Shown here piece by piece: positions 34,355 to 46,019 of a stretch of 64,000 nt of DNA. This stretch comes from Warburgia ugandensis (lineage: Eukaryota; Streptophyta; Magnoliopsida; Canellales; Canellaceae): positions 44,096,001 through 44,160,000 of the forward strand of contig CP141127.1 in the NCBI GenBank assembly GCA_035236585.1, read 5' to 3'. The translations under genes and the position numbers were made by a program. How positions within the stretch are numbered: the stretch's first letter is position 1; every line of letters starts with the position of its first letter. The notes beneath the pieces were generated by a model that made no database searches, was not told where the DNA came from, and worked only from the letters and a program-made list of their open reading frames with translations.

Positions 34355-36439
34355 AGTGTTTTTGAATTTGTTATGATTACATGTAATTATCATGTTTCAA
34401 TTCCTTTTGTTATTAAATTGGCATTGGATTCCCACTATTGCCTCCTTCTCCACTAGCACCTGGTAGTGGTTTGAGTCATGATGGTGGTCTTCTAGACCAT
34501 TGGCCCACTTGTGGGCCCCACATAGTTGTGAAAAGACTAATTTGCCCTTTTAATTCCAAAAATAGAGAAAAATAGGGTTTATTTTTATGAACTCAGAATT
34601 GAGTGTACTTAGTGTCGTTTTGATTAGTTTTTTGAGTACATTCCAAATTTTGATGTCTTAGGTCTCGGTTATGAGTAAAATTACTATTTTATCCTTTTAT
34701 TCATAAAAATGGAGAAAAATAAGGATTTTTCATCCATACTCAGAATATGATGTACTTATAGTCATTCTGATAAGTTTTTCGAGTACATTACAAATATCCA
34801 AGTTTTAAGTCTTGATAATATTTTAATAAAAATGAATTTTCCTGGAACTCAAAGTCTAGTTCCTCTTTTAGAATTTCAACTTTTAATTTTTAATAATTCA
34901 ATTATATTCATAAAAATTGAGTTATTACACTTAGTGTCATTTCGATCATTTTTTTGAGCACATTCATAATTTCTAAGTTTTGAATTATGTTTTAATCTCT
35001 AGAAAAATATAATTTCCAGCAACCTAATATTCCAGCTTAGAATTTCTAAAAATTCAAACTAAATTGATTTCCTCTATCAATTTACACAAATTGGGGTTAT
35101 TACAGGATCCATATCTACATATTAAGAAATTCCTTGATATTTGCACCACATTCAAATTCAAAAATGTTTTGAAGGATTCTATCAAACTTAGGTTATTTCC
35201 CTTCTCATTGAAAGATAAGGCTAAATCATAGTTGAATTCTTTGGAGGATGGTTCCATTGCTCTGTGGGACCAGTTGTCAAAAAATTTCTGAACAAACTCT
35301 TCACCATCCATTAGACCAATGCCCTTTGTAGGGGCTATCAATTTCTACTAAAGAGGAGAAGAGCAATATGATGAATGCTAGGAAAGATGGAATGAATTGC
35401 TACAAAAGTGTCCCCATCATGGTTTTCAAAAATGGGAACAAGTTCAATACTTCTATGCGCCACTTACACCTCATAATAGACATATGGTTGATGCAGCTAG
35501 TGGAATGGCACTTATGTTGAAAAAAAAGATAAGCGTGAGAGTTTTTCTATACATTAGCTAAAAACTTCCAACAATGGTATTATTATAATAGGAGGGAGAA
35601 ATACCCAAACTTAAAAGAAAGGAGGCATGTATGAAATAGGAGTGACCATAGATATGTCTTATAAATTTGACTCCTTGGCAAGACAAGAGGACAAGGTAGA
35701 AAATATGTTCTAAGAAATTGATGCCTTCATGGCTGAAGTGCCTCCATGAAACATCTATAAGAGGTTGGTGCTATTTGTTCTAGCTAGGCACACTTAACTT
35801 CAACATGTCCATCTAATACTGTGTACTTTGAACATCTTTTGGAATAAGTGAATGCCTAAATCATATTGTAATCCTAGAAATAATCCATACTCTAAGACCT
35901 ATAATCAAGGATAGTCTAGGCATCCTAACTTGTCATGGTCAAAGAACAATTATGAGAAGTTCCATCTACGAACCCTTCTATACAAAACTTTCCTAAAGCT
36001 TCAATTCCCCTACAACTACTTGCTTTTTGGCTTCCTAAACAACTAAAGAAACCATCAATTGAGGACAATATAGGATCACACCTTAAGAAACAAGAGCAAA
36101 CAAGTAAGGCCTTACACAATATCCTGAATGATAGTAGATAGAGATCAACTGTAAATTCCCAAGCTATTGCTAAATTAGAAATACAAACGAGCCAGTTGTC
36201 TACTGCATTAAATGATAAAGGAAAGGGATAGTTCCTAGTCAGCCAATTCCGAACCCTAAGGGACAATTTCAAATAGGGTCAAGTTCAACTAGACCACATG
36301 AGCAAGCAAAGTCCATAACTAACCTAAAGAGTGGCCATTAGGTTGATAATAAAGTAGGGTAAACTAAGGAAACTAGAGAGGAGAATGATCCAGCTAAAAC
36401 ATAGGAGAAAGAGAAAAGACAAAAACCCCCTGGTCCATC

Positions 36440-37140
36440 TGACCCTATAGTAGAAGCACCTTATGTGCTTAAAGCTCCATTCCCTCAATTACTAAACAAG
36501 GCAAGGAAAGGAAATTATTTTAATGAGATAATGGACCTCTTTAAGCATGTTCAAATAGATATCCAAAAACATTATTCTATTAAAGACATCCCTACTTATG
36601 CCAAATTTCTTAAAGAGTTTTGCACATAAAAGTGAAAGCTTAATGTGCAAAAGAAAGCCTTTCTAACCAAGTAGGTGAGTTCTTTAATACAGCACCAAAA
36701 TCCTTTTGAGTTTAGAGAACCAAGTTGTTTTACCATTTCTCATGTTATAGGAAACCATGTCATTGATAGGCACTACTTGATTTAGGGCCTAGTGTAAATT
36801 TATTACCATTTTTTTACTGTAAGAAACTAGGGCTCCGCAACCTTAAATCAACCAATACCACCTTGTAGTTAGAAGATAGATCAATGAAGATTCCACATAG
36901 TATAATTAAGGATGTTCTAATATAGGAGGACCACTTTTACTTTCCTATAGATTTCATTGTCCAAGATACTCAACCTATGTCAGTTCCCAGTAGTCTAATC
37001 CACATAATTCTTGGATGTTCATTCTTAGCAACATGCAACACCATCATCAACTATATAAATGGTGTGATGAAGTTGTCTTTCAACAATATGAAAGTCAAGT
37101 TTAATATTTTTAATGCTAATCATTAGCATCTAAACCTAGA
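36440..37140 (+). pseudogene. Aspartic protease region of F
   Basis: One frame reads APYVLKAPFPQLLNKARKG near 36460-36515 and IPTYAKFLKEFCT near 36590-36626, typical of the region before the protease in Athila elements. Then PSCFTISHVIGNHVIDR (about 36722-36770), a frameshift with stops, and the active-site block ALLDLGPSVNLLPF at about 36770-36811. Further conserved pieces are ASP-protease-like IIKDVLI (about 36906), FPIDFIV (about 36940) and IILGCSFLATC (about 37004). The family active site is D-L-G-A-S; here the fourth residue is Pro. The enzyme would cut the polyprotein. Multiple stops leave it non-functional. Confidence 0.8.
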
Positions 37141-37489
37141 CAATTCTTGTGTAGTCAATTTAATTGAAAGTTTACTTCACGATACTAATCCACCATCATC
37201 TATCATAGACTTACTTAAGGCATGTCTAGCACATTTTAACTATGATTTTGATATAGACAAGTCCATTGATGAGGTAAATAATTTTTTGGATACTGCACTT
37301 ATAATGGATAGCTCCAAATGGGGACTAGGAGGACCACTTCCTCCTTCAAATTTTGTCCTAGTACCTTTAGTAGAAAAACCACCTACCTTAGTCCTTAAGC
37401 CATTACCTAAAAATCTAAAATATTTCTACTTTGGACCAGATGAATCCTTGCCTATAATCATAGACTCAAATCTAGATAAAGAATAGAAA

Positions 37490-38190
37490 GGTCAACTTCT
37501 TTATGTCCTCATAGAACATAAGACAGCCTTAAGGTGGACTATAACATATATCAAAGGGATTAGCCCTGCTATATATCTACATGGAATTTACCTAGAAGAG
37601 AACATTAAACCATCTAGGGAAACACAGAGGGGACTAAACCCTGATGTGAAAGAGGTGGTGAGAAATGAAGTGCTCAATCTCCTAGATGTAGGTGTTATCT
37701 ACCATATATTTGACCACACTTGGGTCAACCCAGTTCAGGTTGCCCCAAGAAGTTTGAAGTCACAATAATTTGAAATGAGCATAATGAGCTAGTACCCATT
37801 TGCATGACCACCGAGTGGAGAGGTTGTATAGATTACTAAAAATTGAACTTGATCACGAGGAAAGACCACTTTCTCTTCCCTTCATAGACCAAATGCTAGG
37901 AAGGTTAGCTAGTCATAGTTACTACTACTTTCTTGATCGGTACACAGGCTATAGCCAAATCCCCAAAGCACCTGAGGACTAGTAGAAAACTACCTTCATT
38001 TGCCCTTTTGGGATCTTTGTTTACGATTATATGCATTTTGGACTTTATAATGCTCTAGCTACTTTTCAATGGTGTATGTTAGGAATATTTTTTGATGATG
38101 CAAATGGAATTGTTCTAGGTATCAAGCAAAGAACTTATTGTTAAACTGGGAAAAATGTCATTTGATGATACAAATGGAATTGTTCTAGGA
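37490..38190 (+). pseudogene. Reverse transcriptase of F, catalytic box missing
   Basis: Pieces in order: ALRWTITYIKGISPAIYLHG (about 37531), RGLNPDVKEVVRNEVLNLLD and GVIYHIFDHTWVNPVQVAP (to about 37750), then FPLPFIDQMLGRLASHSYYY with FLDRYTGYSQIPKAPED (about 37873-37980), and CPFGIF...MHFGLYNALATFQWCM (to about 38078). The following segment that should carry the paired catalytic aspartates is absent: sequence jumps to LLNWEKCH (about 38140). The gap coincides with a 29-bp direct repeat, 38091-38119 and 38161-38189, one base different. Several stops are present. The lineage call rests on the FPLPFIDQML and ALATFQ signatures. Confidence 0.85.
38091..38189 (+). repeat. 29-bp direct repeat within the RT relic of F
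   Basis: TTTGATGATGCAAATGGAAT at 38091 and TTTGATGATACAAATGGAAT at 38161 each continue with TGTTCTAGG. Only the second fits the expected place after LLNWEKCHF, so the first looks like a misplaced copy at a deletion or filler-DNA junction. Confidence 0.85.
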
Positions 38191-38830
38191 AGCATGATAT
38201 CACATAATGGCATGAAGTAGACAAAGCCAAAGTGGATTTAATCTCTAACCTTCCTTGCCTAAGGACAGTGAAGGAAATTTGTTCATTTTTAAGTCATGTT
38301 GGTTTTTATAGATGATTCATCAAAAACTTTAGTAAACTTGTTAAGTCCCTATGTAATTTACTTACAAAGGAGGCGACTTTTTACTTTGATGATAATTGTA
38401 TGAAAGCATTTGAATGCCTAAAGGCTAATTTAACTTCTATGCCTGTTATTCGACTACCAAATTAGAGTGCACTATTTGAAATAATGTGTGATGCTTCAGA
38501 CTTTGTGATCAAGGCCATGTTGAGGTAGCATATCAATAAACTTCCCCATGTGATATATTATGCTAGTAAAACAGTCAACAATGCCCAAATCAATTGTTTC
38601 ACTATAGAGAAAGAGTTCTCATAGTTATTTTTGCCCTAGATAAATTTAGATTTTACTTCATAGGATCTAAGGTCAATGTCGATCCGGACCAAGCAGCATT
38701 GAAATACCTTCTTTCTAAGAGGGATGCTAACCTAGGCTAATTCTATGGATACTACTACTATAAAGTTTGATTTAGAATTTTGGGATAAAAAAAAGGTTCT
38801 AAAATTGTTCTAGCAGAACGCTTGTCCAAG
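38191..38830 (+). pseudogene. RNase H region of F
   Basis: Reads KVDLISNLPCLRTVKEICSF then LSHVGFYR, with FIKNFSKLVKSLCNLLTKEA after an in-frame stop, CMKAFECLKANLTSMPVIRL, IMCDASDFVIKAML (about 38485), LPHVIYYASKTVNNAQINCF and IEKEF (about 38613), and a decayed ALKYLLSKRDAN block near 38700. This is the tether and RNase H portion of Athila pol; MCDASDF carries the first catalytic Asp. Many C-to-T type stops and frameshifts are present. The region ends near LAERLSKL (about 38813), the usual end of RNase H. Confidence 0.82.
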
Positions 38831-39059
38831 TTAGTTAGGGAGTCTACTAGTGAGAATGTGCCTACAACAAAAACATTTCCAGATGAACAATTGTTGTACA
38901 TTTCCCAATTTCCTTCATATGCAAATATTGTTAATTATCTTACCACTAGTCAAATTCCTAATCATTAGTCTAAACATAATAACAAAAGATTTTGTTGAAG
39001 TCAAGCATTTTACATGGGATGATATGTAGTTGTCTAAGTATAGTCCTAATCAGATCATT

Positions 39060-40160
39060 AGGAGATACATACTAGATAATGAACATCATAAAATCATTTC
39101 ATTTTGTTATGACCATTCACAGGGTCCATTTTAGTTCTAGAAAAGCAACCGTAATGATTTTGAAGTGTGGTTTTTTAGTTGACTCTCCATTTTTAGGGAT
39201 TCACATCTTATTGCATAACATGTACTAGATGTCAATAGTTAGGGAGCATAGGAAAAAGAAATATGCTACCCTCAAACCCCATTCTTATCGTTAAGCCTTT
39301 TGAAGTTAGGGACATTGATTTTCTAGGACCTTTTCCCAACTCCTTTGGTTATATGTACATCCTTGTGGGAGTGGATTATGTGTCTAAATGCTTAGAAGCC
39401 ATACTGTGCAAGACCAATGACCACAAGATGGTTGTCAAGTTTTAAAACAAAATACATTTGCATGCTTTGATACCCCTAGGGGCATAATTAGTGATGGGGG
39501 TAAACACTTTTGTGATGGAGTGTTTGAGAACATAATGAAGAAATATGGTGTTACTCTTAGAATTGTGACCCCTTATCATCCTCAAACTAGTGGACAGGTA
39601 AAAGTGTCAAATAGGAAAATAAAGCAAATTTTTAAAAGATAGCCAATCCATATGAATGATTGGTTTCTGAGACTTTGTGACATGTTATGGGCTTATCATG
39701 TTACATATAAAATCCCTATATGCATGTCACCATACATCTTAGTCTATGGAAGGGCTTGCCAACTTACAGTAGAACTTGAGCATAAACCATATTGGGCCAT
39801 TAAAAAGTTCAATTTTTACGTAGATACTACTGGGACCCATAGGAAATTCCAACTTAATGTGTTGGATGAACTAAGGAAAGATGCCTACATGTCAGCCAAG
39901 ATCTTCAAAGATCACATGAAAATCCATCATGATAGACACAACTTGTGAAAGTGTTTCACCCTAGGAAAAGGTCCATTTGTATTATTCTAGATCGCATCTA
40001 TATAATATGTACTATTTACCCTTATGGGGCCGTCGAGATAGAAAAGGATGTGGAAATTTCCAAAGTCAATGGGAAAAGGTTGAAACCCTATCTAGAGTTT
40101 TTCAACCCTAAAGTAGAAGAAATCTTGCTAGATGAACCAATCTACCATGACCCACCTTAG
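39060..40160 (+). pseudogene. Integrase of F, with a substituted catalytic glutamate
   Basis: The zinc-binding end CTRCQ lies at 39222-39236, followed in frame by RNMLPSNP and the core RDIDFLGPFPNSFGYMYILV (about 39312) with the first catalytic Asp. The second Asp is in GIISDGGKHFCDGVF (about 39483). The region around the third residue reads TPYHPQTSGQVKVSNRK; the codon at 39601-39603 is AAA (Lys) where this lineage has the catalytic Glu. Downstream frames 39652-39948 and 39945-40160 hold the core C-terminus (MSPYILVYGRACQL) and the GAVEIEK...VNGKRLKPYLE tail; no chromodomain is seen. Frameshifts near 39445, 39640 and 39945 also inactivate it. Confidence 0.87.
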
Positions 40161-41501
40161 GTGGTCCTATGACACTTACATCCATCATGAGTCCAGCATT
40201 CATCATTATCATTCATCATGGCATTGTATGTCTGGCTAAAGACATTAAACTTAGTGCTCATAAGGAGACAACCCAAATATTTTAGTGATTCATTATTTTG
40301 CATTACCAATTTATCATATAGTGTCATATGTTTCAAAACATTGGGGACAATTAGTGGAGACCTTGAGGAAAATTAGTGGAGACCTTTACCCAAGTGAGTA
40401 TTAGAAACTATCATTTTTCTAAGGGTTATCTATAACCCCATATTTCTTCAGTAGAGATTACTTTGAAATGATCCTAGTGTATTTGTTTGGTCAATTTTCA
40501 AGAACTAACGGAGTACTAACTTTCTTTGCTAAAAATTTATTGAAATAGATAGGCTTTCAGAAACCTAGGAAATGATAAAGGCCATCCTTAGTTTAGCCTA
40601 GAGATATAAATCTTAATAATATATTATGACCACAAGATTGGTTTCAAAACTGTATTTACCTTGACCCAAAACCCTCAATTAAGGATCCACTACCTATCTT
40701 TCAAAAATGAGAAGAGATGGTAGAAAAAGTAAAAAAAGGACAAAAATCTAAGAGGTGAAAAATATCAAAGTAAATACAAAGAGGAAAGCCTTTCCCTCAA
40801 AGAAAAATAGAAATACAAAGAAAAGTTAGAAAAATAGAAATATCAAGAAAAAGGAAAATAAAGAGAAAGGAAAAGTACGAAAGATATTCACTTTAGTACA
40901 ATAAATAGAAAAGTAAAGCTGTCCAATAGTTACAGAATACCTATACTCATATTTAAAAATTGAATCCTTTTTACCCTTTCTTTCAAAATCATTCCAAGCC
41001 TACGTTTCATCCTATCTAAAGAAGTATTGATCTTAAGATGGGAAATAGCCTTAATGAGGACATAAATAAGAAGGAATTAAGGTGACATACCCCTATTAGT
41101 CTTGATAATGGAATCTTTTCTTAGGGATCACATGTCTTTATCTCATTAGTGCTTATAAAATTACATGAACCATTAGTATTTATAGATTTAATCACATAAA
41201 GAGAGAATTTTATTTTACTTCTTTATTTACAAGATTTATTTTTGAGTGCACTCTAATGAGAATCTGAGGTTAAAACAATATTCTAGTGTAGCATAAGCCT
41301 ATCTATTTAGAAACCTTGACTTATGCAGTCACACACACACTGCACTTCAAGATATAACTATAATAAAATGGCTTTGTTACAATGATAACTTGTAGAATTT
41401 TTCATTCATCTTCATTAACTTGTAAAAGTCAATAGAGTGCTAATGCATGAGAATTCTCTAAGATAAAATGAAGGACTTAATCTTATCAAATTTTGGGGGT
41501 A
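40161..41501 (+). other. 3' non-coding region of F with purine-rich tract
   Basis: After integrase comes GGCTAAAGACATTAAACTTA and a GGAGACAACCC block (40235-40276), a conserved non-coding motif that follows pol in Athila-type elements, then CATTGGGGACAAT (about 40341). A purine-rich stretch covers about 40690-40910. AATTTTGGGGGTAT (about 41489-41502) is the likely polypurine tract before the right LTR. I see no envelope-like frame. Confidence 0.65.
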
Positions 41502-41679
41502 TATTCACTGCAAACCCTCACATGGCCTAAGTATGTACTAGGGTAACCTAGGGGTTTAAGGGCTTGTTGCCTATGCTAAATGTAATAGTGAGTACATACA
41601 AAATTGGCAACCATTTTATTTTCATAATTTGTAGCATGCTTTTTGTCTCCACCTACGGCTTCCTCTTATATGAACTCCC

Positions 41680-42436
41680 TGTGGCAACCCGGGTTTTTGA
41701 AATACATTTTTGTTATTTATTTTCAAATGGTGGTTGACCAATTTTCCAAACGTTTTGGAAACTTAAGTAGTGAAAAAAAATTTCTTTGAAATTCTTTTTA
41801 AAAAACTCAAATGCCACATTTTACTCATATATACATACATAATTTTGTATACAAAATATGTTTCCAAAACATACACAGCCACTTTATTACATCTTATGTC
41901 CAAAATACACAAATCAAAATACAATCCAATCCTTTCCACAATAGGACGTAGTCTTGATCAACAATATGGTCTTCGTCTTCCCATGTCATGTCCCTCCATT
42001 CTTTTCTTTCTATATCTAAGATATTTTAAACATTCAAACATTTACAATATCTTAGCAAGCTATGCTTGGTAGGGGATTCAAGAACATATGAAATTGTATA
42101 ATTCAAAAGTACAATATTCATAATCATCATATTCCATATGAATTCCATAATTCAATTTTCATGAACTATACCATATATGATCATTCTATCATATAATTTA
42201 TCATGTAACATCTACTATGATAATTCCAAATCATTCACCACTATATCATATGAATATATATATATATATATACACTGTCAAAAACCATGAAAAATAGTCA
42301 ATATCTCAAACATCAATAATTATACTTAGATATACTAAGTTGATAAATCATTCAGACTTTTGTTGGAAAAATACTCCCTCATTAGGGCAGTATTGGCATC
42401 TCACTATGCCATGCATCATAATGTAAAATACTCAAA
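41680..42436 (-). repeat. Truncated C-family LTR fragment
   Basis: Starts TGTGGCAACCCGGG and follows LTR C (31317 onward) for about 750 bp, through GGTGGTTGACCAATTTT and the GGCATCTCACTATGCC block, then stops at ACTCAAAG (42436). The remaining about 2.9 kb of the LTR is missing. The pentamer before it (CTCCC) is not repeated after it, so the right side was deleted after insertion. Confidence 0.88.
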
Positions 42437-43310
42437 GATCATGATCATAAGAGGTCCAAAGACCTAATTTCATCATTACAAAGTTCAATCAAGGTTTAGT
42501 ATCATCTTAAGGCAAGGAATTGAAGTCCAAGGAAGCAATTATAAGCATTAAAGGTGACTAAAAGAGACATGCAATTCCACAGCCTTTGAATGAGAATTGG
42601 AGCCATGCATAAAGTTTCCTAGTCCAACAAGGAAACCTAAGTAAGCCATGCCATTCAAGCCTTAAAGCCAAAGGATTTAACCACTAAAGACATCAAGCAT
42701 TAAGTCATCAAAGTGATCCACCAAGCCACATGAGAGCCATGCCACATAGATCACACTATTGGAGGAGAGTTTGGGTGATAATTAGAAAGAGATTTGGGTG
42801 ATAATCAACATGGTAATATATGCACACATAGGTGGACCAACCAAGAGAGAGATCAAGTTTAATTTTCTTACTTTTCCTATATTTTCCCCCTCCTTTTCTC
42901 TCTCTTTCCTAGTCACCATATTACATAATTAGAAAGGTAGGAATTCCATGCCACCTTCCTTGAAATGTAATGCCTCCCACCTTATAATTTCATCCACTCC
43001 ACAACTTCACTTCCTAATTAGGGGCCTCCCTCGACTACCTCACCTTCCCACCTCTGTCCTTCATCTTTCTTACCTTTTTCCACCTTCTTATAATTGCAAC
43101 ATGTAAGATACATTAAGGAAAGGGATTCCATGCCTAATCCCTTGGAATTCAATACCTCCACCCTTTCCTCTACTCATAATTAGAATGTCCACTCACCTAA
43201 CCTTCTAATCTTCTATCTCCAATCACTATCTAGCTTTTGTAACTTGAGTCCTAGTTCTAATTCTCATTCTTTTTCCTAGGATAGGATCTTAGTATACTAG
43301 AAACCCAAAA

Positions 43311-43320
43311 CTTTATATAT
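43311..43320 (+). promoter_or_regulatory. TATA box of the F right LTR
   Basis: CTTTATATAT followed by GCCCAAGG, in a region where a U3/R boundary is expected from LTR length. No expression evidence is available from the sequence. Confidence 0.45.
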
Positions 43321-45551
43321 GCCCAAGGAATTACACACCTAATTCAAGTAAGGGAGTTGACTCTAACTTCTTGAAATCAAGCACATTGACCTGGAGATCT
43401 TCTTAAGGTTTTGGACTTGAACATCTTTACTACCTTTCATTGTCTACCACACCTTTTCCTTTCTTCGATTCTTTGGTTTGTTCACTTCAATTACATGTTA
43501 GTACCTTGCTTTAATTTCCTTTCTCCCATTCCTTCTATATTTATTTCTTTGTTGTTTAACTTTTCGACATGTTGTTCCTCTTTGTTCACCTTTCATTTTT
43601 GCTTCCACTTATCATAATTTTCTTGCTTAATTCTTCAAGATAAAAGTAATCTTTCCTCTTTAAGTGATAGAACAAGAGGATAGTAGTTTTGAATCTTTTT
43701 TGTTTACCATTCTCACTTAGATTTAGGAGTAGTACTTGTTGATTTCTTTCCCATCTTCATGCTCTCACTCTGTTGTTTCTTTTTTGTGTTCACATGCACG
43801 ATATCTAAGATTATTTTGATATTGTTGGAGTGTGTTTAATCTTTGATTTGAATCACTAGAATAGTGCACAATTTTCAGCTTTCCTCTTTATGTACATATG
43901 CACAATTCATGTAACAAATTCCATCCAATAAAGTTTATGATTCATGCAAAGTTTATCTTGGTTATTTTCATGCTTGAAGTTCATTATTTCTGGTCTTATG
44001 GTCATGTTTGATACCTAGAATCACATGCACCGTATTAGTCCATGCTTTGTTTGATATAAGTTTCATGATTCACGCATAATTTCCAACAGTCCATACATTT
44101 AATTTGCTTTATTCCTTAGAAACCAATTTTAGCTTTTTAGATAGTTTAGTTACATTTTGGTTACATCCCTTGTTAGCAAGTTTTTATTTCATGCATTCCT
44201 ACCATTTTCTCACTCATGAACCATGTGCACAACTCCATAGTTCATGCATATGGTGATTGGGTGACTTTCCTTTAAGTGGTGTGTTGTTCCTTTGTTTCAT
44301 GATAGCTTGGCATTACTTGTTTAGTTAGTTGGATCATAGTTTAGATTTAGAAAGTTTCATTGTTTAGTTTTAAAAGATTTATTTTTACAAAGTTTTAGGA
44401 TTCGGAAAGTGTTAGTTTAGGGAGGTTTCATGTGACGACCCGGGATTTCTCATGCATTTTTAAATGCAATATCTAATTCCTAAGGCGTAATGCATCCCTA
44501 TTTGAAAACCATTTTATAAAAACCATGCAATGCAGCGGAAAATCTTTTGTTTTAAACTCATTTTGAAACCCCGAGTGTCATTTGCTATCACAACAATCAA
44601 AGTAGTTTTTGAAAAACTTCAGAAATCATAAATGTTTTTCCCCAGGTCTATCCAAATACAAAGACAAACCAATCAGAATAAATACAAATACATGTCCAAA
44701 GGGCAGAGAGTTTACTTACACATATAGTTGTCTCCTTTGTTTATTCACTTGCTGGTAGAACTAATATCTCCTGAGACGTCTTCTATTTGTGAGCAGAACT
44801 ATCCTAAAAAATGTTAAGGATAGGGTTAGTATATACTATACTCAATAGGAGTCTATCACTACTAGTTTTGCAATGCATGCTATGTTTAAAATCATATGCT
44901 TTTAAAAACATGTGCATCTTCGAACAATCAGGTTCAATATTGATATTAACAACCACTGTCAAACCAAAATACTGACGACTTAAAGAATAGCATAATCCAA
45001 GTTGAAAGTATCATATATCATAAATATAATGATATGCAAAAGATGCTCCACTGAATCCAACTCATGGATATCTGGTATGGTCGACCAACCTCATGTCATG
45101 CCATATGCAATGCAAGTAAATCCTCAAACCATAGGATCCAACTATGCCCACGACCTCACCGCCGTCTGGTCCCCGGGTACCTGAGGACACTCGGTCATAG
45201 CCTCACCGGGGCATATGAAACGTCGACCCAGTGCCCTAACACTAGTGGTAGCCCCCTGTACCACATGCAGTCGACGTAGGGACATTGCCCTTTTTGGCCT
45301 GGTACCCATCCACCTAATAGTGGTAGAGGTTGGAGGCAACCCAAACCTCTCGGCATAGCGTCCACGAGCTTATCAGCCCAAATCATATCGGATCAAACAA
45401 GCGAAATCGTCTTTTTCAAAACCTGTCCTCTTTGGGTCCCTCACAACTGCCTGGTCCTCACAACTGCCTACCCAGCGTCTTTTGGTAACCCTCAAGGACA
45501 TGCAATCTTTCAAAAACTTAATGCTCACAAATCATACAATATATGCATTTG

Positions 45552-45662
45552 TTTGCAAAACATAACTATGCATAATGTATATGCAATTATTTGCAAATCA
45601 TATCTATGCATAATGTATACGCAATTATTTGCAAAACATATCTATGCATAAAGCATTTATCA
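45552..45662. repeat. Three 39-bp tandem units in A2 LTR
   Basis: TTGCAAAACATAACTATGCA and variants start near 45552, 45591 and 45630. The same array lies in the other LTR at about 51351-51460, so it predates the insertion. Confidence 0.8.
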
Positions 45663-46019
45663 TATGTACGCTGAATTAAGTCATGCTCAACAAGTCATAT
45701 TCTTATACTTAAAACATGCATTCTCAAAACAATCATGGCTCTTTTAAAAAGTCTAGTAGCGATAGAGCACCTACCTCAAAGTCTCCTAGAGTCGCATCCT
45801 TTATCACTTTAACCCGTCCCTGGGTCTCATTTATAATCTCCTGGGTATGAAGGGATACAAGGAGTCCTTATTAGTTTCATTCTATTTAGATCACTAGATC
45901 TGCCTATTGGGTCCATTGTCCTTGCCTAATTCATTCGTCAGGCTAGATCCTATGGTCTGGATCTACTTTCCAATAGTTAGACTCTGTAATTTATCCTCTA
46001 ATCCTAACTTTAAAGTCCC

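Larger units (their letters stand above)
31317..34929 (-). mobile_element. Solo LTR C (3613 bp) inside B2
   Basis: Begins TGTGGTGACCTGAG and ends GAGTTATTACA, with exact CTTAG duplications at 31312-31316 and 34930-34934. B2 sequence is continuous across it. It holds no coding domain. Parts of it resemble family B, notably the GGCATCTCACTATGCCATG block (about 32070) and the U3 repeats near 34589 and 34734, so B and C are related LTR families. Frames at 31334-31708 and 33390-33783 have no domains. Confidence 0.95.
26612..35104 (-). mobile_element. Solo LTR B2 (about 4.87 kb, split by solo LTR C)
   Basis: Begins TGTGACGATCC and ends GGGGTTATTACA. Flanks are GGATT (26607-26611) and GGATC (35105-35109), a target duplication with one C/T difference that lies inside gag of F. 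It is the reverse complement of B1 throughout. It carries the region where A1 inserted in B1 as continuous DNA (about 28990-29040). No internal domain is present, so it is a solo LTR. A GC-rich central segment (about 30150-30320) differs strongly from its B1 counterpart (about 5260-5450). Confidence 0.93.
26390..36420 (+). pseudogene. Athila-type gag of F, split by the B2 insertion
   Basis: The N-terminal part (26390-26611) reads in one frame CITTPPTNVDHFEYNLKLYS near 26515-26575. After B2 (26612-35104) the protein continues as DPYLHIKKFLDICTTFKF, then LRLFPFSLKDKAKS, a TAG where Trp is usual, and LNSLEDGSIALWDQLSKNF, the core of the plant gag domain. Further on, in other frames, come WNELLQKCPHHGF (about 35390) and the gag C-terminal signature NPYSKTYNQG then SRHPNLSW at 35882-35940. 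Several frameshifts and stops separate these pieces. The product would be the particle protein. It is a clear relic, with no usable frame longer than about 60 codons. Confidence 0.85.

Noticed and set aside
38990..40160. Possible chromodomain at the integrase C-terminus of F
   Set aside because: The tail ends in the GAVEIEK...KRLKPYLE block typical of Athila, with no chromodomain motif as seen in A1.
41680..42436. A further complete solo LTR of family C
   Set aside because: The left terminus is good but the right part is missing and no CTCCC duplication follows.
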